Of a DNA stretch of 64,000 nt, positions 25,684 to 34,522 are shown in pieces; positions within the stretch are counted from its first letter, which is position 1; the number at the start of each line of letters is the position of its first letter. The notes below the pieces were generated by a model, which had not been told where the DNA came from, searched no databases, and saw only the letters and a list, made by a program, of their open reading frames with translations. Position numbers and translations under genes: made by a program. This stretch comes from Phycisphaera sp. (GTDB lineage Bacteria; Planctomycetota; Phycisphaerae; Phycisphaerales; UBA1924), in NCBI GenBank assembly GCA_020639255.1, contig JACKGZ010000006.1:62001-126000 (forward strand). Reading direction: 5' to 3'.

Positions 25684-28438
25684 ATGCTGATGAGCAATCC
25701 AGCCGAGCTGACCGAGATGCTGCGCATTGACAGCACTGCGGACCGAACGATCGAATCATGGATCGCTGATTGCCGTGCGATCACTATGGAGGATCCCGAC
25801 AGAGGCGTCACGGCATCCGCAAGGCTGATCGAACTCGCCGAGAGTGCTGCATCGAGGCGGCTGATAGCAAGGGCTCTTTCGGCACATTGTCACGCACTCT
25901 CGTACGCGGGCAAAATGAAACAGGCGATCGCAATAGCCGAAAGGGCTATTGAATCAGCCGAAGTGTCAGGAGATAACATCGCGCTCGCCGAGGCCTGCAT
26001 GACGGCGGTGCAGTCGCACAATGTCCTGGGTTTGCGAGAAGAAGCGCTCTCTCTCGCTTCACGCGCTGGTGAGATCTTCAAAGCAGAAGGCGACAACGAT
26101 CGATCGGCGACCGCGATCATGCTCGCGGGCGTTGTGCTGCGCATGCTCGATCGCCCGGACGAGGCGATCGAGCGATATGACCTGGCGTTTGCGACCGTTG
26201 GGCAGAATCCAAGCCTGCGAGCCCAGCTCGCAAGCAATAAGGCCGAAGCCTTGCTGGATCTTGGCCGATTCTCCGAAGCAAAGTCTGCATTCGAGTCCGC
26301 ACTCCAAGGATTTCGTTCCTGCAATCAAGCCTTTGGCGAGGCGATCGTCGAGGGCAACCTCGCAGATCTTGCCAGCAGGCGAGGGCTACTGCGAGAAGCG
26401 CTCACTCTCTTTCTTGACGCGAGCTCCAAGTTTCGAGCGGCAAATGATGAAGCCGAAGCCGCCCGTTTGGAAGCCGAGGCGGCCGAGCTGTTTCTTGCAA
26501 TTGGCGACCATCGCGAGGCGCTCTATCGGTTGCCGCAAGCGATCCAAACGCTCCGCCAAGCCGGCATGCAAACCGAGCTTGCCCGCGCTCTGGCCGCCCA
26601 GGGTATCGCACTCGGGCGTGTCGGTGAGCTCGATGCTGCGCTTCAGCGGCTTGAAGAGTCCGAGCAGCTCAATCAATCGCATGGTCAGCAGCAAGCAGTG
26701 ATCAGAGCAAGAGCACTCAGGGGAAGCCTGCTTCTGAGTGCTGGACGGGCGACGGAAGCTGCAGAGATCTTCCGTGCAACCCTTGAATCTCAACCGCTCG
26801 ATCCGACACGTGCAAGGCTTCTCATCGACCATGCGAAAGCCTATGCGTCGATTGGTAAACTCGACACAGCTCGAGAGTCGCATGCCGATGCGAGCGAACT
26901 CGCCGAACGACTTGGCCTCGAAGATGTCGATGCGCCGTTGTTTGCAGTTTCATCGACCATCGCCAGGCTTTCAGGTGACATGTTCGCTGCACGGCAACTG
27001 TTTGATCGGGCGATCGATGCTGTAGAAAGACGTCGTGGTGCGTTCACGGGCGATCGACTGCGCGCGGCAGCGTCAGGCGGAGCCCACCAAGTCTATGAGG
27101 AGGGATTGAGACTGGCGATAGCCACAAATGATCCAACTCTCGCATTCCGCATCATCGAACACGCACACGCTCGAACCCTGCGAGACGCTGCTGCGAATAC
27201 CAGAAATACGGTACATGACGATGAGATATCTTCAATCGAGAGCGATATCGCTGCAACTCTCTCTCAGCTCGAGGATGCGAGAGCGTTGGCGCGTGATACA
27301 TCTCATGTGATGCGACTTCGACAACACCTCCAGGAGCTTGAATTACGCCTGGCGAGCGAGGAGATGCGGATCCAATCACAAACCGGCGGCGCTGCCAATC
27401 AATCTGCGGTGCCGTCACTCAGTGCGATCCAATCGACCATGCCCCCAGACGCCGTCGGTATAGCGATCGCTTTCGCAGGCGATAGCATTTGTCGCTTGAC
27501 GCTCACGCACTCAGACATGTCAATCGATGAACGGAGTGCATCCCAATCAGAGGTGGCAAAGCACTGCAATGTGCTATTTTCCAGCATGGATCGAGCGATC
27601 GTGCGACACGCGATCGGGCGTGGATTATCGAGTGAACTCACGAAAGCAATAGACGACGAACTCGATATGTTCGGATCGGTGATATTCGGAGGGTTAGAGG
27701 AAGTTATCGACCGCGCCAGTCGTGTAGTGCTCGTGCTCCCGGGCGATCTTGCCCAGCTTCCGATTGCCTGCTTGCGATCAGGAAGCCGATATATTGTGGA
27801 GCGATGCACGACGGTTGTTGCGCCGAGTCTTTCCTGGGCCGCGGATATCGCTCGTCGGCCTCAATCGGGACGCGTCGGGCTTCTGGCTGTCGGCGTCGCG
27901 GATGATCTCGCACCATCGATTAACATTGAACTCGATGCAATTACGGAAGCGAATCGTGATGCGACCGTCCTTCGAAACAAAGAGGCGACGTTCGAACGAC
28001 TACTGAATATGACACCTGCGCATGACACACTGCATCTCGCATGTCACGGTGAATATTCGCCCGCAGATCCGATGGGATCACGAATGAAGCTCGGTGACGG
28101 CTGGGTCTCGGCCCGGCGAATATCGGAGTTGAATCTCTCTGATTGCCATGTTGTGCTCGGAGGTTGTGAAACAGGGGCTGTAGTTTCCCTTGCCGGTGAG
28201 CAATTCGGCTTAATTCGTGCATGCATGCATGCATGCTGGTGCTCGATCTGTGATCGCCAACCGTTGGCGACTAGCAGACGAGACTGCTGCATTCATATTC
28301 TCGGAGCTTCACCGGCACGAGGACGATCGAACCGAAGACCTACCATGCAGGCTATCTCGGATACAGGCCGAAGCTGCAAGGAATGCACAACATCCCGCTT
28401 TGTGGGGCGGTCTAGTTGCGTTAGGATCGTGGTCATGA
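25684..28438 (+). CDS. TPR-CHAT protease gene, frameshifted at a TGCA repeat
   Basis: From ATG at 25684 (or 25690). Residues about 20-440 are a run of TPR-like helix pairs (ALAEACMTAVQSHNVLGLREEALSLA type). Residues about 590-870 are a CHAT caspase-like domain: VVLVLPGDLAQLPIACL near 685, catalytic His in LHLACHGEYSP (residue 788) and Cys in VVLGGCETG (residue 828). At residue about 845 the frame meets TGCA repeats (28218-28236). Without one 4-base unit the frame continues ACMHAGARSVIANRWRLADE ... and stops at 28438, a canonical CHAT end. As given, the frame instead runs without stop into the peptidase gene, making a 1,383-residue fusion. Catalytic dyad is before the shift; the last CHAT helices and strand are lost. 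No signal peptide. Phase-variable or decayed. Confidence 0.85.
28218..28236 (+). repeat. TGCA tetranucleotide repeat inside the CHAT coding region
   Basis: 19 bases, 4.75 units of TGCA. Four is not a multiple of three, so each unit gained or lost changes frame. The unit count here is one above that giving an intact CHAT domain. The repeat is self-complementary and can fold back on itself, which favours slippage. Confidence 0.9.
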
Positions 28439-29832
28439 AGAAGCGTTGTCGATTTCGTTCAATGAGACTCTACGTCGCGGCACTGGTTGCTGCATCCGGA
28501 CTGGCTCACGCCGATGATGGCGACGAGCCCGTGAGTGACCAGGTCATTGTTCAGCTCTTTCCCGGCGCAAGCATCGACGATTTCAATTCTCGCTATGGCA
28601 CAGCTACCATCGATTCGATCGATGGGCGGCCGATATATCTGCTCCAACTTCCCAGTTTGTTGACGCACGATGAGTTCGAATCGATCGTCCTCGGCGATCC
28701 AGACCTCGACAAAGAGGAATTGAATTTCACCGCGAGCGACCCAGGTGGTGACACGCGTAGCTTTTATGGCAGCAGGTCAACCGATGATTATCAGCAACAA
28801 CTCGCGGTTGCCCGAATGAATGTTCCACAGGCACAGGCAATTTCAACCGGTGCGGGGGTCACAGTTGCTGTACTCGATACGGGTATAGATTCTGACCATC
28901 CGCTTCTCAATGGCCGTGCCGTTGGTGGCTGGAACTTTATCACCAACTCATCCAATACCGATGACATTGCGCAGGGTGTGGACACGAGCGGCAACGGGAT
29001 GCCGGATGAATTTGTCGGCCACGGCACGATGATCTCTGGAATGATCAGTCTCGTCGCCCCGGACGCGAGCATCATGCCGATTGTCGTCCTGGATAGTGAC
29101 GGAGAATCAACTTCGTGGCGAGTGGCCAAGGGCATCTATTACGCGATCGATCGACGAGTGGACGTCATCAATCTCAGTCTCGGCACATCGATTGATACGT
29201 TTGTTCTGCTTGACGCTGTCGACGAGGCGCGTGACCACTGGATTACAGTGGTTGCATCGGCCGGCAACTATGGTCATTCAGGTGCAGCGCAGTTCCCTGC
29301 CGCTATGAACGGCAATCGAACGATTGCTGTCGCAGCATCCGATCTCGAAAATCATATCACTGACTTCACAAACCTCGGTGATCACATCGTGGTAGCTGCG
29401 CCGGGTGTTGAAGCGATCGGCGCATATGTCGGTGGGGGATACCAGATCGGTGAGGGCACGAGTTTTTCGACCGCCTGGGTTTCGGGGGCGGCTGCGCTCA
29501 TTCATGGCGTGGGCTGGGATCATTCGCCCAGGAATGTATCGAGAGTGATCGAACGCTCCGCTCAGACCTATGTTGATCTGCCACCAGAACTCGAAACGCT
29601 GGCGGGTGGTGGCGTGCTCGACGTAGAGGCCGCGCTGCTTCGACAACTCGACAAGCCCGGATGCCCAGCTGACATGAACGATGACGAGTTGCTTACACCA
29701 GCCGATTTCAGTGCCTGGGTTATGGCGTACAACGCCGGCAACTACGCTGCGGACCAGAATAGCGATCGCCAACTCGACCCATCTGATCTCACTGCCTGGA
29801 TCATGAATTACAATAGCGGCTGCCCAGACTAA
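28435..29832 (+). CDS. Secreted subtilisin-like S8 peptidase with C-terminal dockerin-like domain
   Basis: 465 aa from ATG at 28435, overlapping the restored CHAT stop as ATGA. Signal peptide MKKRCRFRSMRLYVAALVAAS with cleavage after AHA. A propeptide-like region (about 30-120) precedes the catalytic domain: Asp148 in VAVLDTGID, His196 in GHGTMISGM (the usual GHGTHVAG is altered after the His), oxyanion Asn in SAGNYGH and Ser343 in GTSFSTAWVSG. The tail has DMNDDELLTPADFSAWV and DQNSDRQLDPSDLTAWI and ends GCPD. Expected to be exported. In the current DNA it is also in frame with the upstream CHAT gene, so a fusion could form. Confidence 0.9.
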   Translation: MKKRCRFRSMRLYVAALVAASGLAHADDGDEPVSDQVIVQLFPGASIDDFNSRYGTATIDSIDGRPIYLLQLPSLLTHDEFESIVLGDPDLDKEELNFTASDPGGDTRSFYGSRSTDDYQQQLAVARMNVPQAQAISTGAGVTVAVLDTGIDSDHPLLNGRAVGGWNFITNSSNTDDIAQGVDTSGNGMPDEFVGHGTMISGMISLVAPDASIMPIVVLDSDGESTSWRVAKGIYYAIDRRVDVINLSLGTSIDTFVLLDAVDEARDHWITVVASAGNYGHSGAAQFPAAMNGNRTIAVAASDLENHITDFTNLGDHIVVAAPGVEAIGAYVGGGYQIGEGTSFSTAWVSGAAALIHGVGWDHSPRNVSRVIERSAQTYVDLPPELETLAGGGVLDVEAALLRQLDKPGCPADMNDDELLTPADFSAWVMAYNAGNYAADQNSDRQLDPSDLTAWIMNYNSGCPD

Positions 29833-30121
29833 AGCGCGTCGGATATGACAGATCCATTGGAGTTCGTTCATGGCTCCGGTTGCGGCATCGATGCGCTTTC
29901 GTACCGCATACTGGACCCGGCTTCGTCTCGACCCAATGGCTAATCGCCTGCCGATGTCACAGCACTCCATTTATCGAAGCATGTATCTGCCATGCACCGG
30001 GACACTCCTTTACGAGGCCGCCGCATACAGGGCTTTCCTCAAGAGTGTCAAGACGAGGGCTCTGTACGGATGGCACAGGCGCTGCAGCCGTCGGTCACTG
30101 CTGCGGGATACTGAGGATTCA

Positions 30122-31057
30122 ATGATGAAAGCCATGCTCCCCCTCGTCGCAATCGTGGCGGGCACACTGTCAACGTGCGCACATTCCCAGGTCAATCCAG
30201 ATTACCGAATCCGTGCGAAACTTCGGACGCCTGCTGACGCCACTTGGGGTGCCAACGAGTCAGTCGGAAACGCCGATTTTCGCGTGCATTCCAGATTCGG
30301 CCATGTCTACTACGGCGGCGTGATACGATCCGATGAATTTAAATTCAAAGTCCAAATCGACTACAGAGACATCTCAGGATTCGACACAAACTTCCTCACG
30401 AGCACGTTCAATTCCGACTACGACGTCTACATCAACGATGGCTATGTCGGACGAGCCATTATGGGGACCGAAGATGTCGGGTTGGCCGAACTCGCATATG
30501 ACAGCCGTCACCCCGACTTCCCCGAACTTCCTCTCCCGGCTGGATTTCCCGATCCGGTTGAATTGTTCGATGTCGTGAGTGTCTACTTTGCCGCGCCGAG
30601 TGTGCCTGCCATTGGCGACCCGTTGCCAGTGGGTACGCCCGTGTTTCAGTCGGAGCTGATCGAAGACTTCACTCGCGGCGATGCAAATCTGGACGGCAAA
30701 GTGGACGCGGACGATTACGCCATCCTCGCGAACGTCTATGACCCGTTCCATGTTCTCGGCGAGCATATCGGCCCGATGGCCGGCGATTTCACAGCCGACA
30801 ATCTCGCCGATCGGAGCGACTATGACACGCTCGTTGCCAACTGGACCGACAGCCACGACATACCCGGCGAACCCGAACCGATCGCCACACCTTGCTACGC
30901 CGATACCAACGGCGACGGCGTTCTCTCACCCGCAGACTTCTCGGCCTGGGTCTCGGCCTTCAACACCATGGCCCCCTCATGCGATCAGAACAGCGACGGG
31001 ATCTGCACTCCCTCAGACTTCTCGGCTTGGGTTGCGAATTACAACGCCGGCTGCTGA
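30122..31057 (+). CDS. Secreted protein with two dockerin-like regions, ending in GC
   Basis: 311 aa from ATG at 30122 (GAGGA just upstream); the frame extends to 29870 but that part is not protein-like and lacks a ribosome site. Signal peptide MMKAMLPLVAIVAGTLSTC with cleavage after AHS. N-terminal 170 residues form an unrecognised beta-rich domain (FGHVYYGGVIRSDEFKFKV). A first dockerin-like unit starts GDANLDGKVDADDYAIL with a weaker second half; the terminal unit (DTNGDGVLSPADFSAWV and DQNSDGICTPSDFSAWV) ends NYNAGC. The 289 bases before the start hold no supportable gene. Function unknown. Confidence 0.78.
   Translation: MMKAMLPLVAIVAGTLSTCAHSQVNPDYRIRAKLRTPADATWGANESVGNADFRVHSRFGHVYYGGVIRSDEFKFKVQIDYRDISGFDTNFLTSTFNSDYDVYINDGYVGRAIMGTEDVGLAELAYDSRHPDFPELPLPAGFPDPVELFDVVSVYFAAPSVPAIGDPLPVGTPVFQSELIEDFTRGDANLDGKVDADDYAILANVYDPFHVLGEHIGPMAGDFTADNLADRSDYDTLVANWTDSHDIPGEPEPIATPCYADTNGDGVLSPADFSAWVSAFNTMAPSCDQNSDGICTPSDFSAWVANYNAGC
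30898..30972 (+). repeat. 75-bp copy of dockerin-coding DNA, plus-strand arm
   Basis: These 75 bases are identical to the reverse complement of 31509-31583. They encode the first EF-hand loop and following helix of the dockerin in both flanking genes. Similarity continues, with substitutions, to both stop codons. Confidence 0.9.
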
Positions 31058-31087
31058 TACAATTGCCCTGTCATCTTGGTTGAATGC

Positions 31088-31118
31088 TGCAGCCCCATGG
31101 CGTGACCATGGGGCTGCA
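31088..31118 (+). terminator. Strong hairpin after the dockerin gene ending at 31057
   Basis: TGCAGCCCCATGG (31088-31100) pairs perfectly with CCATGGGGCTGCA (31106-31118) around a 5-base loop, 30 bases past the stop codon. It lies between convergent genes and could stop transcription from either side; no T-run follows on either strand. Confidence 0.6.
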
Positions 31119-31423
31119 TTCATACTCGGTCATGACTCTGATATCCGAAGGCTAGTCATATATGATTCGCAGAAGCCTACTCGGAATAATCACCACAATT
31201 GATTACACTTCTGTCGTCTCAGCTTGGAAGTTCGCTCGCCTTCGCCTTTCACACTCTTCGCCACAGTGTGCAAGGCACGGCGGCCAAGTCGACGCACCTG
31301 CCAGTGGTGCAACACGAATTTCCGTGTTTCAATGGCTTGCCCGCGTGTCGTATAAATGAGCAACCCGCACCGCGGGGCGGATACGGGAAGCTCTGGGGTC
31401 AGATTGAATGTTGGTGAACGAGT

Positions 31424-32251
31424 TCAGCAGCCGACGTTGTAATTCGCAACCCAAGCCGAAAAATCAGCTGGTGAGCATGCTCCATCACCGTTCTGATCAC
31501 AGGCGGGTGCCATGGTGTTGAAGGCCGAGACCCAGGCCGAGAAGTCTGCGGGTGAGAGAACGCCGTCGCCGTTGGTATCGGCGAGGCAACCGCCTCCGGG
31601 GAGCGTCTGATTGCCGAAATAAACTCCCGCGTGGTCGATCCAGAGTGTGATAGGTACCTCAATTCGGCCGCCGGGCAGCGAGGTTGAGGTCTGAAATGTC
31701 AGCAGCATTGCGCCAACCGGTCCGTTTGCGAAGTCGGGGAGGTCGTTGCCCACACCAGGGTTAAAGTCCTCGAACAGAGAGAGATCGATGTTGTACACTG
31801 CCACGCCCGGAGCGATCTCGATCGGGGGACTGATCCACTCGTCATCATCCTCACCAGCATCGATATTCCCATCATCGTTATCGTCGTCTCGCAGCGTGAC
31901 CGTCAATTCGAGATCGCCGACAGCCGGATCAGGTGCTCGCACCGTGATGCTGAATGTGTCGCCGCCAGGATCAGTGTTGAAGGCACCGACTCCTGAATTC
32001 AGCACTCCCAACCCGACGCTCGAGAACATAAATATCCCCGAGCTGTTGAAAGCGATGTCGAGCTGATATGACCCCCCCTCATAGATAGTCTCGATCGATT
32101 GCGAGACTTGGAACGAACCAACGCCGCCGAGCGCAAAGAGGCGATCGAGCGAGCTTCCAGGTGCGTCAAACTCGGATGGAATCGTCGGCTGAGCATGTGT
32201 AGCGGCCGAAACTGCGAATAGCAGCATCGCCGCTCGATGAGCGAGTATCAT
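31424..32251 (-). CDS. Secreted protein with C-terminal GC-type dockerin-like domain
   Basis: 275 aa from ATG at 32251 (GGAG 7 bases upstream; the frame to 32338 adds an untenable leader). Signal peptide ILAHRAAMLLFAVSAATHA. The body (about 25-215) is beta-rich with Asp-dense loops (LRDDDNDDGNIDAGEDDDE, a calcium-binding look). The tail (DTNGDGVLSPADFSAWV, DQNGDGACSPADFSAWV) ends NYNVGC. It converges on the gene at 30122 and shares 75 identical bases with it. No enzymatic motif seen; a surface or matrix protein is likely. Confidence 0.78.
   Translation of the reverse strand: MILAHRAAMLLFAVSAATHAQPTIPSEFDAPGSSLDRLFALGGVGSFQVSQSIETIYEGGSYQLDIAFNSSGIFMFSSVGLGVLNSGVGAFNTDPGGDTFSITVRAPDPAVGDLELTVTLRDDDNDDGNIDAGEDDDEWISPPIEIAPGVAVYNIDLSLFEDFNPGVGNDLPDFANGPVGAMLLTFQTSTSLPGGRIEVPITLWIDHAGVYFGNQTLPGGGCLADTNGDGVLSPADFSAWVSAFNTMAPACDQNGDGACSPADFSAWVANYNVGC
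31509..31583 (-). repeat. 75-bp copy of dockerin-coding DNA, minus-strand arm
   Basis: Exact inverted copy of 30898-30972, inside the dockerin of the reverse-strand gene 31424-32251. The interval between the arms is 536 bases. Confidence 0.9.
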
Positions 32252-32345
32252 GGTCAATCTCCGTGTTAAGTCAGGGAAACCGCACGCGCCGGGTCTCCCC
32301 AGCGCCGCGGCGTGTGTGTGATGCGCTCGATGGCGCATGCGAGGC

Positions 32346-32762
32346 TTAGCGTTCGACGAATGCGCCCTTCAGTGGGCCGACCGATACGGTGTCGCCCGGC
32401 TGGAGCCGTGGGAAGTCGGTGTCGATGGGATCGCCGTCGCCCGGATCGTCGATAAAGGCCGCGGTACGGAGCTGGAGCTCACCGGTCCCAAGGGCGTTGA
32501 CAAAGATCGTGCCGACCGACATGCCATTGACCGAGACATTCAGCTCGGTGCCAGGGGCAAAGTCCTCAACTTCAACATCAAAACGTTGCTCGAGGGTGTT
32601 TCGGCGGGCACGGTCCTGATAGCGGGCGCGGGCCTGCGACTGGTCGTTGCCAGCCGACATGCGGGCCTCGACGCGAATCGGATCCACACCGCCGGCGATA
32701 GCTGGTGCGGTCACTGCGACAACCGCAGCAGCGGACAGAAACGTGGCGAATTTGCGTTTCAT
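32346..32762 (-). CDS. Small secreted protein of unknown function
   Basis: 138 aa from ATG at 32762, with AGGAG 7 bases upstream. Signal peptide MKRKFATFLSAAAVVAVTA, cleavage after AIA. The mature part starts with a basic helix (QSQARARYQDRARRNTLEQRF) and continues as a small beta domain (FAPGTELNVSVNGMSVGTIFVN). The Arg-rich helix is odd for an exported protein. It lies 94 bases upstream of the dockerin protein on the same strand. Not recognised beyond that. Confidence 0.72.
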   Translation of the reverse strand: MKRKFATFLSAAAVVAVTAPAIAGGVDPIRVEARMSAGNDQSQARARYQDRARRNTLEQRFDVEVEDFAPGTELNVSVNGMSVGTIFVNALGTGELQLRTAAFIDDPGDGDPIDTDFPRLQPGDTVSVGPLKGAFVER

Positions 32763-33224
32763 AACATACTCCTGGCACGTGTCGTGCCGCCCCGCGACCG
32801 TCCCGGGGGGTTTACCCAATCCGACCGCCGGGACGCGATCGTTTGGTTCCGCGCCGGGCCGTCGTTCCCCAACGACTGTGTGGCCTGGCACCGATAGGAG
32901 CAATCGCGGGATCACCGGATACGAACAAAGCAAAATATGTTGAGCAATTCACGTGCAGTTCCGCTGACGCGAGAATCCGCCGAAAGAGGCGTAGTTCTCA
33001 GCTGAACGAGCGATGTAGTGGTCGCAAGAGTGCAAACGACCACCCGTCACTGCCTGGTATGCTCATCAGGTATAATGAGATTACTGGCGTTCAGACCCGA
33101 TTTGTATCTGCCGCCGTTTAATATCAGACACGAGCACGGTGTTTGATTACATCTGAGCTAGAATAGGTGTGTTCAATTGACAGGGATGCTCATGCGCCTT
33201 TATCAACAATGCTGCATGATCTCG
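32763..33224. other. Intergenic stretch without recognised genes
   Basis: 462 bases between the small secreted protein (leftward) and the 3' end of the HDOD response regulator gene. AT content rises along it. Only short frames occur and none has a start, ribosome site and protein-like composition. Confidence 0.6.
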
Positions 33225-34412
33225 TCAAGCTGCGTGCTTCAACTGCTCGAAGAGTTCAACATCAAAACCGATTGATGCCAAGCTCTCAATGTCTACGTTT
33301 ACGTCGTCAGTGAGCCGGTGAGTACGTATGGTTGCACGCGCTGCATGTACATATACAGCAGGATGGGTCAAGTCGTACACCGAGGCATTCGCAGGGTTGT
33401 ACTGATGGAGAACAGCGTCTATCAGTCGCTCATCGAATGCCCAGATGCCCAGGGAATAAGCGCCAACAACTTGCTGTCGAATACCGCATACTTTCTGTTC
33501 GGCATCCAAGAGCGGAATGCTATCCCGCTCGCCGATATTCAGTAGCTCTTTAGCCTTCTCGGGTTGAAATGCAACGAGTATGACCCGGCCGATCAACGAG
33601 AGCATGCCGCCAATCCGGGCTTCTGAGCACACGCACGGCGGCTGGTTGTGCAACTTGGCATACTGTTCCGCACACGCACCGGTATCAATGCATGCAGCCC
33701 ATAGTTGCGATAATACTGTGTTCCATTCATTGTCGTTATCGAGTGTGCGAAATATATTCGCTATAAGAGCGAGCGATTGGAGATTGCTCAGCCCGATGCG
33801 CCGAACAGCATCAACGATCGAATCGATTCTTCTCGGAATGCAATAGAATGCCGAGTTCACGAGCTGCAAGACTTTAACGGACAGTCCTGCGTCACGCGAA
33901 ACAATATCCGCTATGGAATCGATAGACACATTCGGATCATCAAGTGCTGTCATGAGGTCGCGATAAACCGAATTTATCACAGGTAATGACTCAAGCTTCG
34001 TAATGTATGTATTGAGTTGTGAATCACACATCTCTTTACGAAGTTGGAGTGATTGTTCGATCGAGTAAATGATCTGCTTCATATCGCATGGCTTCTGGAG
34101 AAACCTGTGGACGGCGCCAACGCCCTCCAGGAGCGAGGACTGATCGGTCTGGCCAGAGAGAATCATGCGATGTGTGGCGGGCCAACGTTCACGGGCGGTT
34201 GCCAAGAACTCCGCACCGGTCATGCCAGGCATGCGCATGTCGCTAATAATGACATCGACCTGCCATTCTTCGAGCATATCGAGAGCCGCATACCCAGACT
34301 CTGCAAAGTGAGCATCCCAAGCGGGTCGAATCCGACGGCATTGGCGCTGCATCGCTTTCAGAATAAGCGACTCATCGTCGACGAATAGTACTCTTGTGCG
34401 TTGTTCGTTCAT
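33225..34412 (-). CDS. Response regulator with HDOD output domain
   Basis: 395 aa from ATG at 34412 (TTG at 34433 in frame). Receiver at about 8-125: FVDDES acidic pair, phospho-acceptor Asp in VIISDMRMPGMTG, Lys in FLQKPCDM. HDOD domain at about 140-340 with VSRDAGLSVKVLQLVNSAFY and RIGLSNLQSLAL. HDOD proteins are regulatory relatives of HD phosphohydrolases without a full metal site. It is third in a codirectional set with a PAS histidine kinase and a FIST sensor, so it is the probable output of that pathway. Lower GC than the flanking catabolic regions. Confidence 0.92.
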   Translation of the reverse strand: MNEQRTRVLFVDDESLILKAMQRQCRRIRPAWDAHFAESGYAALDMLEEWQVDVIISDMRMPGMTGAEFLATARERWPATHRMILSGQTDQSSLLEGVGAVHRFLQKPCDMKQIIYSIEQSLQLRKEMCDSQLNTYITKLESLPVINSVYRDLMTALDDPNVSIDSIADIVSRDAGLSVKVLQLVNSAFYCIPRRIDSIVDAVRRIGLSNLQSLALIANIFRTLDNDNEWNTVLSQLWAACIDTGACAEQYAKLHNQPPCVCSEARIGGMLSLIGRVILVAFQPEKAKELLNIGERDSIPLLDAEQKVCGIRQQVVGAYSLGIWAFDERLIDAVLHQYNPANASVYDLTHPAVYVHAARATIRTHRLTDDVNVDIESLASIGFDVELFEQLKHAA

Positions 34413-34522
34413 GAGTTCGTTGCCTATGTACAAATCTGATAACTACAGTCAAAAATCACGACGGGCTTGTCGAGTGCTGCCAATTTGTTCTCGCACACTA
34501 CAAACAACTCCCTCATTCACTG

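Noticed and set aside
28218..28236. CRISPR-like or structural repeat
   Set aside because: Units of four bases with no spacers; a simple sequence repeat. No CRISPR array was seen anywhere in the window.
28217..28438. Separate 73-residue gene starting MHACMHAG
   Set aside because: It is the missing C-terminal piece of the CHAT domain in the shifted frame, not a gene of its own.
29870..30121. 84-residue N-terminal extension of the dockerin protein at 30122
   Set aside because: No ribosome site, mixed non-protein-like composition, and the signal peptide starts at 30122.
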